Shown: positions 48,482 to 58,816, counted from the stretch's first letter. The stretch: DNA of 64,000 nucleotides from Cardinium endosymbiont of Culicoides punctatus (GCF_004354815.1 NZ_QWJI01000002.1:1-64000), one strand, 5' to 3'. Made by a program: numbers and translations. The notes: generated by a model not told the origin, from the sequence alone.

Positions 48482-49615
48482 TTATGTTTTTGCATAACAT
48501 GCATTCAGCTGTTGTGTGATCTGAGTTGCAATTTCCTTTACATCAGGATCATTTTTATCTGGATGACAAGATAACATAATCTTGAAGAAAGCTTTTTTTA
48601 TCTCATTCTTTTGCGCTCCATTTGGGAGATCTAGCATAGAAAAAATATCTTTACTATTATTTATTCGTTTAAAAATTCTCTTTTTTTTCTCACTCAAGGC
48701 CTTACATTGATCAATTTTCTGATCTAGTTCTTTTTTTAGTTCAGCTTCTTTAGATTGATTACCAGGCTGTTTTGGGGGATTGTTTTTATAATATTCCTGT
48801 AGCAGTTCTTTAAAAACGCTATTTAGTGTTGCGTAAGCATTATCATATAAATAACCCTTAACATCTTTAGTCTCATGAAATGCAGAGTCCAACTGACTTT
48901 GTATTTTATAGTAAGCCCTAGTGATAGCGATAACTGTAGCATTTTCTTTTTTAAGACCGAAGAGCTGATACTTGTCAAGTTGTTTCTCTATCATATCATG
49001 CAATAAAACAAAATAAGAATTGTTCAGCACATTTTTAATTTGTTTTTTTAAGTCCGCATCACCTACTGCTTTTTCAAAAAAACAAACCCTTTCTTTATGT
49101 TTTTTTTCTATGGTATCAATAAGATCAAATTTTGGTATGTTCGCATATTCTTCGTCATTCATTCCTAAAACGATATGATATTTTTTATCATTCATATCTT
49201 GTCGCATTTTACGGAGAATATCAGCAAAGTTTTGCTGCGTTCCTCCTCCTTGCGTTCCTCCTCCTTGCGTTCCTCCTCCTTGCGTTCCTCCTCCTTGCGT
49301 TCCTCCTCCTTGCGTTCCTCCTCCTTGCGTTCCTCCTCCTTGCGTTCCTCCTCCTTGCGTTCCTCCTCCTTGCGTTCCTCCTCCGGGATTTTCTTCTTGT
49401 ATCTTTTTTTGTGATTGGTCGTTAACTTTCTCAACATGCTGTGGAGAATTATTATAGCCAGGTATCAAACCTTGTGTTAGTTTGTTAACTTTCTCAACAT
49501 CTTTTTTAGATATATCAGTATTTTTGGGAGGATTACTCGTCTTATTAGGTTTACACCCTCCGCATAGAAATCCATACAAAAAAAAGAACAAACATAACAA
49601 TTTTCGTGTATACAT
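48482..49615 (-). CDS. J-domain lipoprotein with GGGTQ repeats
   Basis: A 377-aa protein. Residues 1-21 form a lipoprotein signal (FLCGGC). Ten GGGTQ repeats (about residues 79-128) form a flexible linker. A helical middle follows. The C-terminal 70 residues are J-domain-like: DIFSMLDLPNGAQKNEIKKA, then MLSCHPDKNDPD with the intact HPD tripeptide that stimulates Hsp70, then ATQITQQLNACY. A surface- or periplasm-tethered J-domain could recruit an Hsp70; in an intracellular bacterium the host Hsp70 is a candidate, which is inference. The repeat tract probably varies between strains. It converges with pepP. Confidence 0.85.
   Translation of the reverse strand: MYTRKLLCLFFFLYGFLCGGCKPNKTSNPPKNTDISKKDVEKVNKLTQGLIPGYNNSPQHVEKVNDQSQKKIQEENPGGGTQGGGTQGGGTQGGGTQGGGTQGGGTQGGGTQGGGTQGGGTQGGGTQQNFADILRKMRQDMNDKKYHIVLGMNDEEYANIPKFDLIDTIEKKHKERVCFFEKAVGDADLKKQIKNVLNNSYFVLLHDMIEKQLDKYQLFGLKKENATVIAITRAYYKIQSQLDSAFHETKDVKGYLYDNAYATLNSVFKELLQEYYKNNPPKQPGNQSKEAELKKELDQKIDQCKALSEKKKRIFKRINNSKDIFSMLDLPNGAQKNEIKKAFFKIMLSCHPDKNDPDVKEIATQITQQLNACYAKT
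49235..49384 (-). repeat. Ten 15-bp tandem repeats (GGGTQ coding)
   Basis: Ten perfect or near-perfect 15-bp units (TTGCGTTCCTCCTCC on the plus strand) lie in frame inside the J-domain lipoprotein gene. Such a tract can expand or contract in frame by slippage. Confidence 0.97.
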
Positions 49616-49742
49616 AATTTCTATAGTCTTTTAGTTTTTTCTTAAAATCTTAATAACCAATAGCCAAAATAGCCACGATGAGATAATGTAATTATTATAG
49701 CTAATAAAGGTAGCCCTTTCTACAAAAATAGGATTTTATTTT

Positions 49743-50795
49743 CTAAAACAAACGTGTTGCCATATATTTCTCCCACTTATGTACAAGCCTAACAAAATTT
49801 TCAGGCAGCGGTGCTTCAAAAAACATAGACTCATTTGTAATAGGATGTTGAAAGCCAAGGGTAGCTGCGTGTAATGCTTGATGAGGCATGATTTTGAAAC
49901 AATTTTGCACAAAAGCTTTATAAGAGGCATGCCATTGTCCACTGACTATTATATTACCTCCATATAGCAGATCTCCAAAGATGGGATGACCTATATGCTT
50001 CATATGTACACGTATCTGATGGGTACGACCGGTTTCTAATTTGCAGGTTAACAAGGTAACATGATGGAACCGCTTCATTACTTGATAATGGGTAACAGCT
50101 CGCTTCCCTTGCTGGTTATCCGTAAAAGTTAAAATGATTTTACGGTCATGGCTATTTCGACCTATATGCACATCAATAGTGCCAGCATCATCTGTAAGAC
50201 TTCCCCATACCAAAAGGTAATAAGTACGTTCAACCGTATGATGATAAAACTGATCTGCCAGAGATTTTAAGCCCTCTGCTGTCTTAGCAATTACCAATAG
50301 ACCGGATGTATCCTTATCAATACGATGTACCAAACCTGGCCTAGTAGGCATATTGTCCTTTAGCGGTAAGTTCTGATATCGATAACATAGGGCATTGGCT
50401 ACAGTTCCTATTCGGTAGGTTGCATCTGGATGCACAACAACTTGGGCTGGTTTATTGATAACAAGTAGGTGATCATCTTCATATACGAGGTTTAATGGGA
50501 TATCTTCTGGTATCAAGACATCCATGTCTATAGGAACAGGAAGTTTGGCATGTATGTTATCTCCAACATGAACAACATAATTACCTTTTATAATGTGGTT
50601 ATTTGCTGTAATAAGCTGTCTTTCAATAGCTTCTTGTATTTTATTTCGGCTAATATGTAATATTTCTGACAAAAACTTATCTATTCTGCGATTACATATT
50701 TCCTCTGTGACTGTAATACAATACTCCTTATAGGTAGTATGCGCATCAGAAAGAACATATGATGATGTGGGGTTAAATCCATTATGATGATGCAC
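49743..50795 (-). CDS. rluD: RluA-family pseudouridine synthase (RluD-like)
   Basis: A 350-aa protein. The N-terminal S4 domain is at about residues 30-90 (RRIDKFLSEILHISRNKIQEAI, then IKGNYVVHVGDNI). The catalytic domain contains VINKPAQVVVHPDA, LVHRIDKDTSGLLVIAK with the catalytic Asp, and HQIRVHMKHIGHPIFGD. RluA-family enzymes make pseudouridine in rRNA or tRNA; RluD acts in 23S helix 69. The S4 domain and length favour RluD over RluA, but this is inference. It is downstream of the 159-aa gene on the same strand. Confidence 0.88.
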   Translation of the reverse strand: MHHHNGFNPTSSYVLSDAHTTYKEYCITVTEEICNRRIDKFLSEILHISRNKIQEAIERQLITANNHIIKGNYVVHVGDNIHAKLPVPIDMDVLIPEDIPLNLVYEDDHLLVINKPAQVVVHPDATYRIGTVANALCYRYQNLPLKDNMPTRPGLVHRIDKDTSGLLVIAKTAEGLKSLADQFYHHTVERTYYLLVWGSLTDDAGTIDVHIGRNSHDRKIILTFTDNQQGKRAVTHYQVMKRFHHVTLLTCKLETGRTHQIRVHMKHIGHPIFGDLLYGGNIIVSGQWHASYKAFVQNCFKIMPHQALHAATLGFQHPITNESMFFEAPLPENFVRLVHKWEKYMATRLF

Positions 50796-50856
50796 GTCCT
50801 ATATAAGATTTTGGTAAAATAATAAGATCCACCTAAAGATTGAATACAAAAGGCAA

Positions 50857-51336
50857 TCAAAGAGGATCATCCGCTATGAAATATTTTCTCTTCATTAACT
50901 CATGCATCAGTATGGCACTTTTAAAAAACTTTCGTTTTTTTTTCAACCCCAGTTTTGTAGCTATTACTGCTTGACGTCGTAACTTTTGGTTTAATAGTGC
51001 TTGAGAAGATACTACATCTTTTGCCCTTCTGCTATGATAGGGAACATAATTTTGGCTGATGCTATGGATAGGCTCTTTTTGTGATGTATTTTTATCTACT
51101 ACTGATGGGATAACCAATGATACAGGGTAGTTATCTACTGCTTTTATTTGATTATGATTATATGATTCTAGTGGGGAGATATAGCTCCCGTCGCCATCGT
51201 CTTCATCCTCTTCGTCTGCTAACCATTGTGCATTATCTGATTCTTTTTCACGTTTGATTAAGGTTTTTAAGATCCAAAAAACTACTATGGCAGCAATTTT
51301 AAAGGTTGGATCCGCATAGCATATAAGAAATTTCAT
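50857..51336 (-). CDS. Hypothetical protein with N-terminal helix and basic C-terminal motif
   Basis: A 159-aa protein. A hydrophobic helix at about residues 12-27 suggests a single membrane anchor. An acidic stretch follows (about 38-50, DEEDEDDGDG). The C-terminal part is basic and ends with a helix that reads AILMHELMKRKYF. Many Bacteroidetes small membrane proteins end with a similar A-I-x-x-x-E-I/L-x-x-R-x-Y motif. No function can be assigned. It lies 61 bp after infB on the same strand, so co-transcription with nusA-infB is possible. Confidence 0.6.
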   Translation of the reverse strand: MKFLICYADPTFKIAAIVVFWILKTLIKREKESDNAQWLADEEDEDDGDGSYISPLESYNHNQIKAVDNYPVSLVIPSVVDKNTSQKEPIHSISQNYVPYHSRRAKDVVSSQALLNQKLRRQAVIATKLGLKKKRKFFKSAILMHELMKRKYFIADDPL

Positions 51337-51397
51337 TTATATATTTCGAATAAAGTTTCTTTATAGGTGATTAAGGTTTAGCATAAAATCTTAACCA

Positions 51398-54259
51398 CTA
51401 TTCAAGTTTACGTTTAATTTGTTTTCGTTCAAAACCTTCTATAATATCACCAACTTCAATATCATTAAAATTTTTGATATGTATACCACATTCAGAAACG
51501 GATTTAACTTGTTTAACTTCTTCTAGTCCATGTTTTATGGTGTAAATGGGACCTGTATATATAATTTCATCTTTTCTTATGACACGTACTGGATTAGATT
51601 GTTTGATAAAACCTGTTTGTACTTGACATCCTGCAATATTTCCTATTTTTGAAATAGGAAATATCTTTTTGACTTCTGCTCGTCCAGTATTAACTTCTTC
51701 TATGGTAGGGGCTAGTAAGTCCTGCACTGCAAGGCGGATATCGTTAATAGCATCGTAAATAATAGCATACTGTTTAATTTCTACACCTTCTTTTTCAGCT
51801 AGCTTTTTTGCCTGTGCAGAGAGTTTCATATGAAAAGAAATAACAATTGCCTCTGCTGCTGCTGCCAATAGGATATCTGATTCAGAAACAGCTCCCACAC
51901 ATTTGTGAATAATATTCACCTGCACTTCTTCGTGTGCTAATTTGAGTAATGAATCTGCTAGGGCTTCAATGGAGCCATCTACATCTCCCTTGATGATTAG
52001 ATTTAATTCCTTAAAGTTTCCCACAGCTAGGCGACGTCCAATTTCATCAAGTGTAACGTGTGATTTGGTTCGTAAGGTCTGTTCACGTAATAATTGTTGC
52101 CTTTTCTGTGCCCACTCTCCTGCTTCTTTTATACTGCTCATCACTCGAAAAGTATCTCCAGCTCTAGGCGCTCCATTTAGACCCAATACCTGCACTGGTG
52201 TTGCAGGAGGAGCTGTTTTACGCACAATACCTTGGTGGTTTAACATGGCCCTAACTTTTCCATAATATACCCCGGCAAATATAACGTCTCCAACATGGAG
52301 TGTGCCATCTTGTACGATTCCAGTAGCGATGTATCCTCTTCCAGGATCTAAAAAAGACTCTACAATGGTACCTTTTGCTTTCCAAGCAGGTGTGGCTTTT
52401 AACTCTAAAAAAGAGGCTTCTAAAAGGATCTTTTCTAAAAGTTCATTCACTCCCTGGCCTGTCTTTGCTGAAATTTCCTGACATTGATACTTACCACCCC
52501 AATCTTCCACTAGGATATTATTATTTGCGAGATCTTCTTTAACTTTTTCTGGATTCGATTGAGGCTTATCTATCTTATTAATGGCAATAATGATAGGACA
52601 TCCAGCTACTTGAGCGTGACTAATAGCTTCTTTTGTTTGATTCATAACGCTATCATCTGCAGCTACTACAATTACAATAATATCGGTAACTTTAGCACCT
52701 CTGGTTCGCATAGCAGTAAATGCCTCATGACCAGGTGTATCTAAAAATACAATTCTTTTATTATTGTCCGTAACAATATCATATGCCCCAATATGTTGGG
52801 TAATGCCACCAGCTTCTTTTTCTACCATTTTCGTAGCACGAATGTAGTCTAATAGAGAAGTTTTACCGTGGTCAACATGCCCCATGATGGTGACAATCGG
52901 CGGACGTTCTACAAGCTCACCCTCTACATCTTCTATTTCTTCACCAGCTTCTTCTGTACGAACATCCACAAATTCCACACTGTAGCCAAATTCATCAGCT
53001 ACTACTGTAATGGTTTCTGCGTCTAAACGTTGGTTGATGGATATAATCATACCCAAGGTCATACAAGTAGAAATCACTTCATTTACACTAACGCCCATAA
53101 ATGAAGCTAGTTCATTAGCAGAAATAAATTCTGTGATTTTTAAAATTTTTGCTTCTTCTTGTTCTTGCCGTTGACGTTTACTCGCAGCTTCTAAAATAGC
53201 ACTGCGTTTATCTTTTTTATACTTAGAACGCCCAGTATCTCCAGTAGCTTTACTTATTTTTGCTAGGGTTTTTTTAATTTGACCTTCTATTTCTTGCGAA
53301 GAGATCCCTTCTTTTACAATTTCTTTCTCTTTTTTATTTATTTGTTGGTGAGAAGCAGCAGGTATGAACTTGGCAGTTGCACTTTTTTTAGTTATTTCAG
53401 AAAACCTACCATTATTAGCTGTATTTCCCTTTCTCGATTTCTGGTGTCTTGATGTTTCAGATAGAGGTACGGATTTTGAAGCAGACGAGGTAGGCGACGC
53501 ATAAGATTTTGTCTCTACCTTGCTGGTTACGTTAGTGTCTTTATCTCTCTTTTTGGGATAACTGATTTCGGATAGCGTCATCTTGCCTACTACAGTAGGT
53601 CTTTTTAAATCACTTGACTGATCAAAGTTTATTTTCTTTTTATGGAAATCGTGCTCCACGTTTTTCGGAGCCAGATCTAAGTCAGATTTATCTACTGGTA
53701 TATCAATAGGAGGTAATTCTTTTGTAGTGTCCGGAACCGTCAGTGGCGCTTCTTTCGATTCTTTTTTCTGTGTATCGGTAACAACTGGAGTAGAAATAGG
53801 TTTTACTTTGGGCGTTGTCTTTGGGCTTAAATCAACCTTACCAATAGTCTTTATACCCGATAAAATCGGTATAGAAGACGCATACTTAGGTGATGTATAT
53901 TCTTTAACCGTTGTTTTTTCTTCTATGAAGGCTCTTTCTGGTGTAACAGTTGTATGCTTTTTCAAAGCATGTCCCTGAACTTTATCATCAACTATCTTGA
54001 CAGAATCACTGCTGTTACTGGCTGGTGCCGCAATGGTGGCATATGATTTTCTAATGGTTACATGTGCGGCTTCTTTTTTATCAATACCAGCTGATAAAAA
54101 CTCAGCAGTAAGTAGGCCAAATTGCTCTGTTGTAATTTTTGAATTAGGATTATTTTCAATGGAAAATCCTTTTTTTAACAGAAAGGAAACAATAGTATCT
54201 GTTCCCACATTTAATTTCCGAGCCACCTGGCTAAGCCGCATGTTCTTTTCTTCATTCAT
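51398..54259 (-). CDS. infB: Translation initiation factor IF-2
   Basis: A 953-aa protein with IF-2 architecture. A long, charged, poorly conserved N-terminal region (residues 1-430) begins with an IF2_N motif (RLSQVARKLNVGTDTIVSFL). The GTPase domain follows with GHVDHGKTSLLDYI (G1), DTPGHEAFTAMRTRG (G3) and INKIDKP (G4). The C-terminal domains end in EVGDIIEGFERKQIKR. IF-2 brings initiator tRNA to the 30S and stimulates subunit joining. It follows nusA by 40 bp on the same strand. Its role is notable here because the 16S 3' end lacks the usual anti-Shine-Dalgarno core. Confidence 0.97.
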   Translation of the reverse strand: MNEEKNMRLSQVARKLNVGTDTIVSFLLKKGFSIENNPNSKITTEQFGLLTAEFLSAGIDKKEAAHVTIRKSYATIAAPASNSSDSVKIVDDKVQGHALKKHTTVTPERAFIEEKTTVKEYTSPKYASSIPILSGIKTIGKVDLSPKTTPKVKPISTPVVTDTQKKESKEAPLTVPDTTKELPPIDIPVDKSDLDLAPKNVEHDFHKKKINFDQSSDLKRPTVVGKMTLSEISYPKKRDKDTNVTSKVETKSYASPTSSASKSVPLSETSRHQKSRKGNTANNGRFSEITKKSATAKFIPAASHQQINKKEKEIVKEGISSQEIEGQIKKTLAKISKATGDTGRSKYKKDKRSAILEAASKRQRQEQEEAKILKITEFISANELASFMGVSVNEVISTCMTLGMIISINQRLDAETITVVADEFGYSVEFVDVRTEEAGEEIEDVEGELVERPPIVTIMGHVDHGKTSLLDYIRATKMVEKEAGGITQHIGAYDIVTDNNKRIVFLDTPGHEAFTAMRTRGAKVTDIIVIVVAADDSVMNQTKEAISHAQVAGCPIIIAINKIDKPQSNPEKVKEDLANNNILVEDWGGKYQCQEISAKTGQGVNELLEKILLEASFLELKATPAWKAKGTIVESFLDPGRGYIATGIVQDGTLHVGDVIFAGVYYGKVRAMLNHQGIVRKTAPPATPVQVLGLNGAPRAGDTFRVMSSIKEAGEWAQKRQQLLREQTLRTKSHVTLDEIGRRLAVGNFKELNLIIKGDVDGSIEALADSLLKLAHEEVQVNIIHKCVGAVSESDILLAAAAEAIVISFHMKLSAQAKKLAEKEGVEIKQYAIIYDAINDIRLAVQDLLAPTIEEVNTGRAEVKKIFPISKIGNIAGCQVQTGFIKQSNPVRVIRKDEIIYTGPIYTIKHGLEEVKQVKSVSECGIHIKNFNDIEVGDIIEGFERKQIKRKLE

Positions 54260-54299
54260 AATTCATAGATTACCTCTTTTTACCTAAGGGGTATTTATG

Positions 54300-55535
54300 T
54301 TAACCATTAAGGGCCTTATTTAATATGGCATAGATCTCATCTATCGTCTCCTTTTCTAAGTCAGCACGTTGTTCAAGCGTATCTTTAGGTATAGATAAAA
54401 CAGTTGCAGCAGAATCTAATCCAACTTTACGTAATTCTTCTAAAATCCATGGTTCAAGTACATCACTGAAATCAGATAAAGGAATATCATTTATTTCTAT
54501 AGACTCATCTCTAAAAACATCTATTTCTTTCCCAACAAGTTTACCAGCCAATTTAATATTTTGTCCCCCTTTACCAATGGCCAAGGCAACCTGATCAGGA
54601 TTCAAATAAACAGATACCCTTACAGGTCCTTGCGCAACTCTATTGATACATGCAGGACTTAATGCACGAGAAATGAATAAATCTAGATTATCAGTATAAT
54701 TTATAATATCAATATTTTCATACTGCAACTCTTTAGTAATACCATGTATACGAGAGCCTTTAATCCCAACACAAGCACCAACAGGATCAATCCTATCATC
54801 AAATGATTCTACAGCCATTTTAGCACGTGAACCAGGATCTCTGACTATTTTTCTAATAGAAATTAGTCCATCCTGGATTTCAGGAATCTCATTTTCAAAT
54901 AACCTTTCTAAAAAAAGAGGAGAGGTTCTGGAGAGAATTACACGAGGTATGGTATTATAAAACTCTACTTTTTGGATTACAGCACGAATATGATCTCCCT
55001 TTTTTAACTGATCTTTAGGGATTTGTTCTGATTTCGGCAAATAAAGCTCATTGCTTTCTTCATCCAACAAAATAACATCCCTACTTAAAACTTGATTCAC
55101 TTCGGCTGTAATAAGGCAACCAACCAGTTGTTCATACTTATTATAGAATGCCTCTTTTTCAAGTTCACGCACCTTTTGCAACAGCATTTGCTTAGCAGCC
55201 ATAACAGTTCTTCTACCAAAAGAAGCAATTTTGATTTCTTCAGAAAGCTCCTCACCAAGTTCAAAATCTGCTTCTATTTTTCTCGCTTCTGTAAGGGCTA
55301 TTTTTCTAGAAAAGTCAACATTTGTTGCATGATCATCTACAATCTCGCGAAAACGCCATATTTGTAAATCTCCCTTATCCAGATTGATAATGATATCAAA
55401 ATTATCGTCATGTCCAAATTTGCTAACAATCAAAGAACGAAAAACATCTTCTAAAATACGTATAACAGTAGGTCTATCAATATTTCTGGATCTTGCGAAT
55501 TCTGCGAATGACTCTACTAATTTATTATTATCCAT
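54300..55535 (-). CDS. nusA: Transcription termination/antitermination factor NusA
   Basis: A 411-aa protein with the NusA layout: N-terminal RNA polymerase-binding domain (residues 1-125), S1 domain (about 130-200, LVGCLITAEVNQVLSRDVIL), two KH domains (VGACVGIKGSRIHGI and VALAIGKGGQNIKLA), and a short C-terminal helical region. NusA modulates pausing and termination. It is immediately upstream of infB (40 bp) as in most bacteria, but rimP, which normally precedes nusA, is absent: the 600 bases upstream hold no gene on this strand. Confidence 0.96.
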   Translation of the reverse strand: MDNNKLVESFAEFARSRNIDRPTVIRILEDVFRSLIVSKFGHDDNFDIIINLDKGDLQIWRFREIVDDHATNVDFSRKIALTEARKIEADFELGEELSEEIKIASFGRRTVMAAKQMLLQKVRELEKEAFYNKYEQLVGCLITAEVNQVLSRDVILLDEESNELYLPKSEQIPKDQLKKGDHIRAVIQKVEFYNTIPRVILSRTSPLFLERLFENEIPEIQDGLISIRKIVRDPGSRAKMAVESFDDRIDPVGACVGIKGSRIHGITKELQYENIDIINYTDNLDLFISRALSPACINRVAQGPVRVSVYLNPDQVALAIGKGGQNIKLAGKLVGKEIDVFRDESIEINDIPLSDFSDVLEPWILEELRKVGLDSAATVLSIPKDTLEQRADLEKETIDEIYAILNKALNG

Positions 55536-56144
55536 TTATCACTAAAAATAAGTGCTAACAAAAGAAAAACACCTATGGGCTACTACTTTTTAAAAAAAGC
55601 TATTCCTAGATTAACAAAGGTACGAAAAGCATGCAACTTTCAAAGAATACAAACTTTTGATCTATTCAATTTAGTAATAACTTAAATAGCGGCATCTCAA
55701 AGACTTGCCTTCTAAAAAAACCAACCCATAAAAGCATTAACGAATAACTTAGGGCTTTATTAATATACGAAAAAATATGTTTTATATAAGTATCCGTCTA
55801 CATATGTGGTAAAAATACTACCACAGGACTTTCGCAAAGTAGTCTATAATTGATGTTTTTGTAGTAGACCTGTTGCGTAAATAAGCAAACCAAAAACTTT
55901 GGTTTGCTATAATTAAGAATTTGACTATAAATGATCAAAAACATGCACAAAGTAGTTCATGTTTGTTATTTTATGATAAAAAGGGGGGGAGCGTAAATGA
56001 ATTTTAATCTGCTTCAGGTAGCCTGGGATGTACCTCATAGGTCTAAATATAGTAAGCCTATTTAGGCATAGCTGCCCATGTTCTTTTACACTAAATTCAT
56101 TACTTTTAAATTGCTGGTTGTTGCACTTTTTTATTTTTACCCTT
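55536..56144. other. Gap upstream of nusA and mutS
   Basis: 609 bases between divergent nusA and mutS. They hold a solo CAGGACTTTCGCAAA end near 55820, related to the element in the symporter (59848-59992), and a perfect hairpin AGCAAACCAAA/TTTGGTTTGCT at 55884-55908. No rimP or other gene is seen. The promoters of both flanking genes must lie here. Confidence 0.5.
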
Positions 56145-58766
56145 ATGTCAAAACCTGTTGAGTTAACTCCATTAATGAAACAATACTTTTCGATTAAAGA
56201 AAAATACCCTGGCGCATTGTTATTATTCCGTGTTGGAGACTTTTATGAAACCTTTTTAGAGGATGCCGTTAAAGCTAGTAAAGTGTTAGGCATTGTACTC
56301 ACCAAACGATCCAATGGATCGGCATCTAGTGTTGAGTTAGCTGGCTTTCCCCATCATTCCCTAGAACTTTACTTGCCCAAGCTCGTAAAAGCGGGCTATC
56401 GTGTAGCCATTTGTGACCAATTAGAAGATCCTAAGCAGGCTAAAGGCATTGTACAACGAGGTGTAACAGAACTGGTTACCCCAGGCCTTTCTTTGAGTGA
56501 TGCCGTGTTAGATGGAAAATCCAATAACTACTTAGCAGCCATTGTTTTTAATAAAGAAATATTGGGTGTCTCTTTTTTGGATCTTTCTACAGGAGAGTTC
56601 CTTTTAGCAGAAGGAGATCACGAGTATATCCAAAAACTATTACAAAATTTTACACCCTCCGAAGTTATTTTTAACAAAAAACAGCAGACACTTTGGAACG
56701 ATTTTGCGAAGGATGACTTTCATACGTACGCATTGGAAGATTGGGCCTTCCAGTTTGACTATGCATATGGCTTACTCAACACACACTTTGGAACCAGTTC
56801 ATTAAAAGGATTTGGCGTAGATCATTACCCTGCGGGCATCATTTCTGCTGGTGTTATTTTGCGTTATTTAGCAGAAACAGAACATAAAGAGGTTAAGCAT
56901 ATTCATGCCATAGCACGGCTAGAAGCACACCAATATGTTTGGCTAGATCCGTTTACTATTAAAGCCTTAGAGCTTATGACACCACAACAGTCAGGAGGTA
57001 CTGCACTTATTGAAATTATTGATAAAACCATTACCTCCATGGGCGCTCGACTGCTTAAAAAGTGGTTGTTATTTCCACTGAAAGAAGTGCTGCCTATTCA
57101 AAATAGATTATCCATCGTTGAATATATAGTAGACCACATAGCATTGGAGGAACTACTGCAAAGTCATTTAAAACAAATAGGTGACATAGAGCGTCTGATC
57201 TCTAAAGTAGCTGCAGGTAGGATCAATCCAAGAGAGATGTTTACCTTAAAAAGGGCATTAGAACAAATACACCCTATACAAGAAGCGTTAGAACAGGCTG
57301 CGCTGCCCTTGCTACAAAAACTTAGTGAAAGGTTACATAACTGTCATAGCCTGATCGGAAACATGGACCATAAGCTACAGGAAAATCCGCCTATATTAAC
57401 CAACCAAGGAGGCATCATAAAGCCCGGCGTCAATGATAGGTTAGATGAACTCAATACAATGATCCATCATGGAAAAGATTATCTTATTCAACTACAGCAA
57501 AAAGAAAGCCAACGGACCAATATTCCTTCTCTAAAAATTTCTTATAATCGTGTATTTGGCTATTACCTGGAAGTCCCCAATGCACACAAAGAAAAGGTCC
57601 CGCAAGATTGGATGCGTAAACAGACCTTGACCAATGCAGAGCGTTACATTACAGAAGAATTAAAACATTACGAGGAGAATATTATCCATGCAGCCGAGGA
57701 GGCACAACGTTTAGAACAGCAACTATACCAAGAACTGGTTCAGGATGTTATGGAATGTATTCCACAAATTCAACAAAATGCAAAGAGCATTGCACAGCTA
57801 GACTGTTATCTTTCTTTCTCCAAACAGGCCCGTGATCAAGGTTATAACAAACCAATGGTAGATGATAGTACCATCCTGGATTTGAAGGACAATAGACATC
57901 CTGTTATTGAACAACGGCTGCCCATAGGTACCACCTATACACCCAATGATATTAAATTAGACCAAGAACAGCAACAAATCATGGTCATCACTGGCCCTAA
58001 TATGGCTGGAAAATCTGCGTTATTAAGACAAGTTGCCTTAACCGTGTTAATGGCACAGATAGGTTCTTTTGTACCAGCAACATCGGCACATATTGGTATT
58101 GTTGATAAAATATTTACAAGAGTAGGTGCATCGGATAACATCGCTCAAGGCGAATCTACATTTATGATGGAGATGACAGAGACAGCCAGTATTATGCATA
58201 ATCTGAGCAACCGCAGTCTCATATTGATGGATGAAATAGGCAGGGGTACCAGCACGTATGATGGCATTTCTATCGCGTGGGCATTGGTAGAGTATCTCCA
58301 TAATCACTTACATTCCAAAGCAAAAACATTATTTGCTACCCATTATCACGAATTAAACGAACTCTCAAAAGAGCTACCTAGGGTGAAAAATTTTAACGTA
58401 GCTGTGCAAGAGATTAATGGAAAAATTCTCTTTTTACACAAGCTTGTGGCTGGTGGTAGTCAACACAGCTTTGGTATTCACGTAGCACAAATGGCTGGCA
58501 TGCCTGCAGAAATTTTAGATAGGGCAGCAGAAGTGTTGAGTCATTTGTCAGCAGCAGGCGGAAAAATGCATACAAAAAGCATAGTAGAAAAACTGCCTAA
58601 AATACCATACCAACTCAGTCTTTTTGAGGAGAATAAAGCTTTTAATCCTATAAAATCTTTGTTAGATACCATAGACATCAATACACTTGCTCCAGTAGAA
58701 GCCTTATTAAAGTTGAATGAAATCAAAAATATGCTCAAGGAAGGAAAAAATAAGTATAAAAGTTGA
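56145..58766 (+). CDS. mutS: DNA mismatch repair protein MutS
   Basis: A protein of 874 aa when read from the ATG at 56145; an upstream in-frame ATG at 56028 adds 39 residues without family similarity, so 56145 is chosen (MSKPVELTPLMKQYFSIKE). The mismatch-binding F-x-E motif lies in LLFRVGDFYETFLED. The ATPase domain has Walker A ITGPNMAGKSALLRQ, Walker B ILMDEIGRGTSTYDG, the signature GESTFMMEM and FATHYHEL. MutS recognises mismatches and loops and works with MutL. It is complete, unlike many genes of small symbiont genomes. Confidence 0.96.
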   Translation: MSKPVELTPLMKQYFSIKEKYPGALLLFRVGDFYETFLEDAVKASKVLGIVLTKRSNGSASSVELAGFPHHSLELYLPKLVKAGYRVAICDQLEDPKQAKGIVQRGVTELVTPGLSLSDAVLDGKSNNYLAAIVFNKEILGVSFLDLSTGEFLLAEGDHEYIQKLLQNFTPSEVIFNKKQQTLWNDFAKDDFHTYALEDWAFQFDYAYGLLNTHFGTSSLKGFGVDHYPAGIISAGVILRYLAETEHKEVKHIHAIARLEAHQYVWLDPFTIKALELMTPQQSGGTALIEIIDKTITSMGARLLKKWLLFPLKEVLPIQNRLSIVEYIVDHIALEELLQSHLKQIGDIERLISKVAAGRINPREMFTLKRALEQIHPIQEALEQAALPLLQKLSERLHNCHSLIGNMDHKLQENPPILTNQGGIIKPGVNDRLDELNTMIHHGKDYLIQLQQKESQRTNIPSLKISYNRVFGYYLEVPNAHKEKVPQDWMRKQTLTNAERYITEELKHYEENIIHAAEEAQRLEQQLYQELVQDVMECIPQIQQNAKSIAQLDCYLSFSKQARDQGYNKPMVDDSTILDLKDNRHPVIEQRLPIGTTYTPNDIKLDQEQQQIMVITGPNMAGKSALLRQVALTVLMAQIGSFVPATSAHIGIVDKIFTRVGASDNIAQGESTFMMEMTETASIMHNLSNRSLILMDEIGRGTSTYDGISIAWALVEYLHNHLHSKAKTLFATHYHELNELSKELPRVKNFNVAVQEINGKILFLHKLVAGGSQHSFGIHVAQMAGMPAEILDRAAEVLSHLSAAGGKMHTKSIVEKLPKIPYQLSLFEENKAFNPIKSLLDTIDINTLAPVEALLKLNEIKNMLKEGKNKYKS

Positions 58767-58816
58767 TGTTTTCTTTGAAAAGAACTAATTTTTAGCTAAA
58801 TTAGCTATGTCGCTAA

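Noticed and set aside
49235-49384. Regular short repeats as a CRISPR array
   Set aside because: Units are contiguous 15-bp tandem copies with no spacers and are in frame in a coding region; no cas genes are nearby.
49132-49437. Several overlapping ORFs on both strands coding only repeats such as LLLAF or RSSSL or KEEER
   Set aside because: They are other-frame readings of the 15-bp GGGTQ repeat tract inside the J-domain lipoprotein gene.
56028-56144. Extended N-terminus of MutS
   Set aside because: The 39 extra residues are hydrophobic and unlike the family; the conserved start is at 56145.
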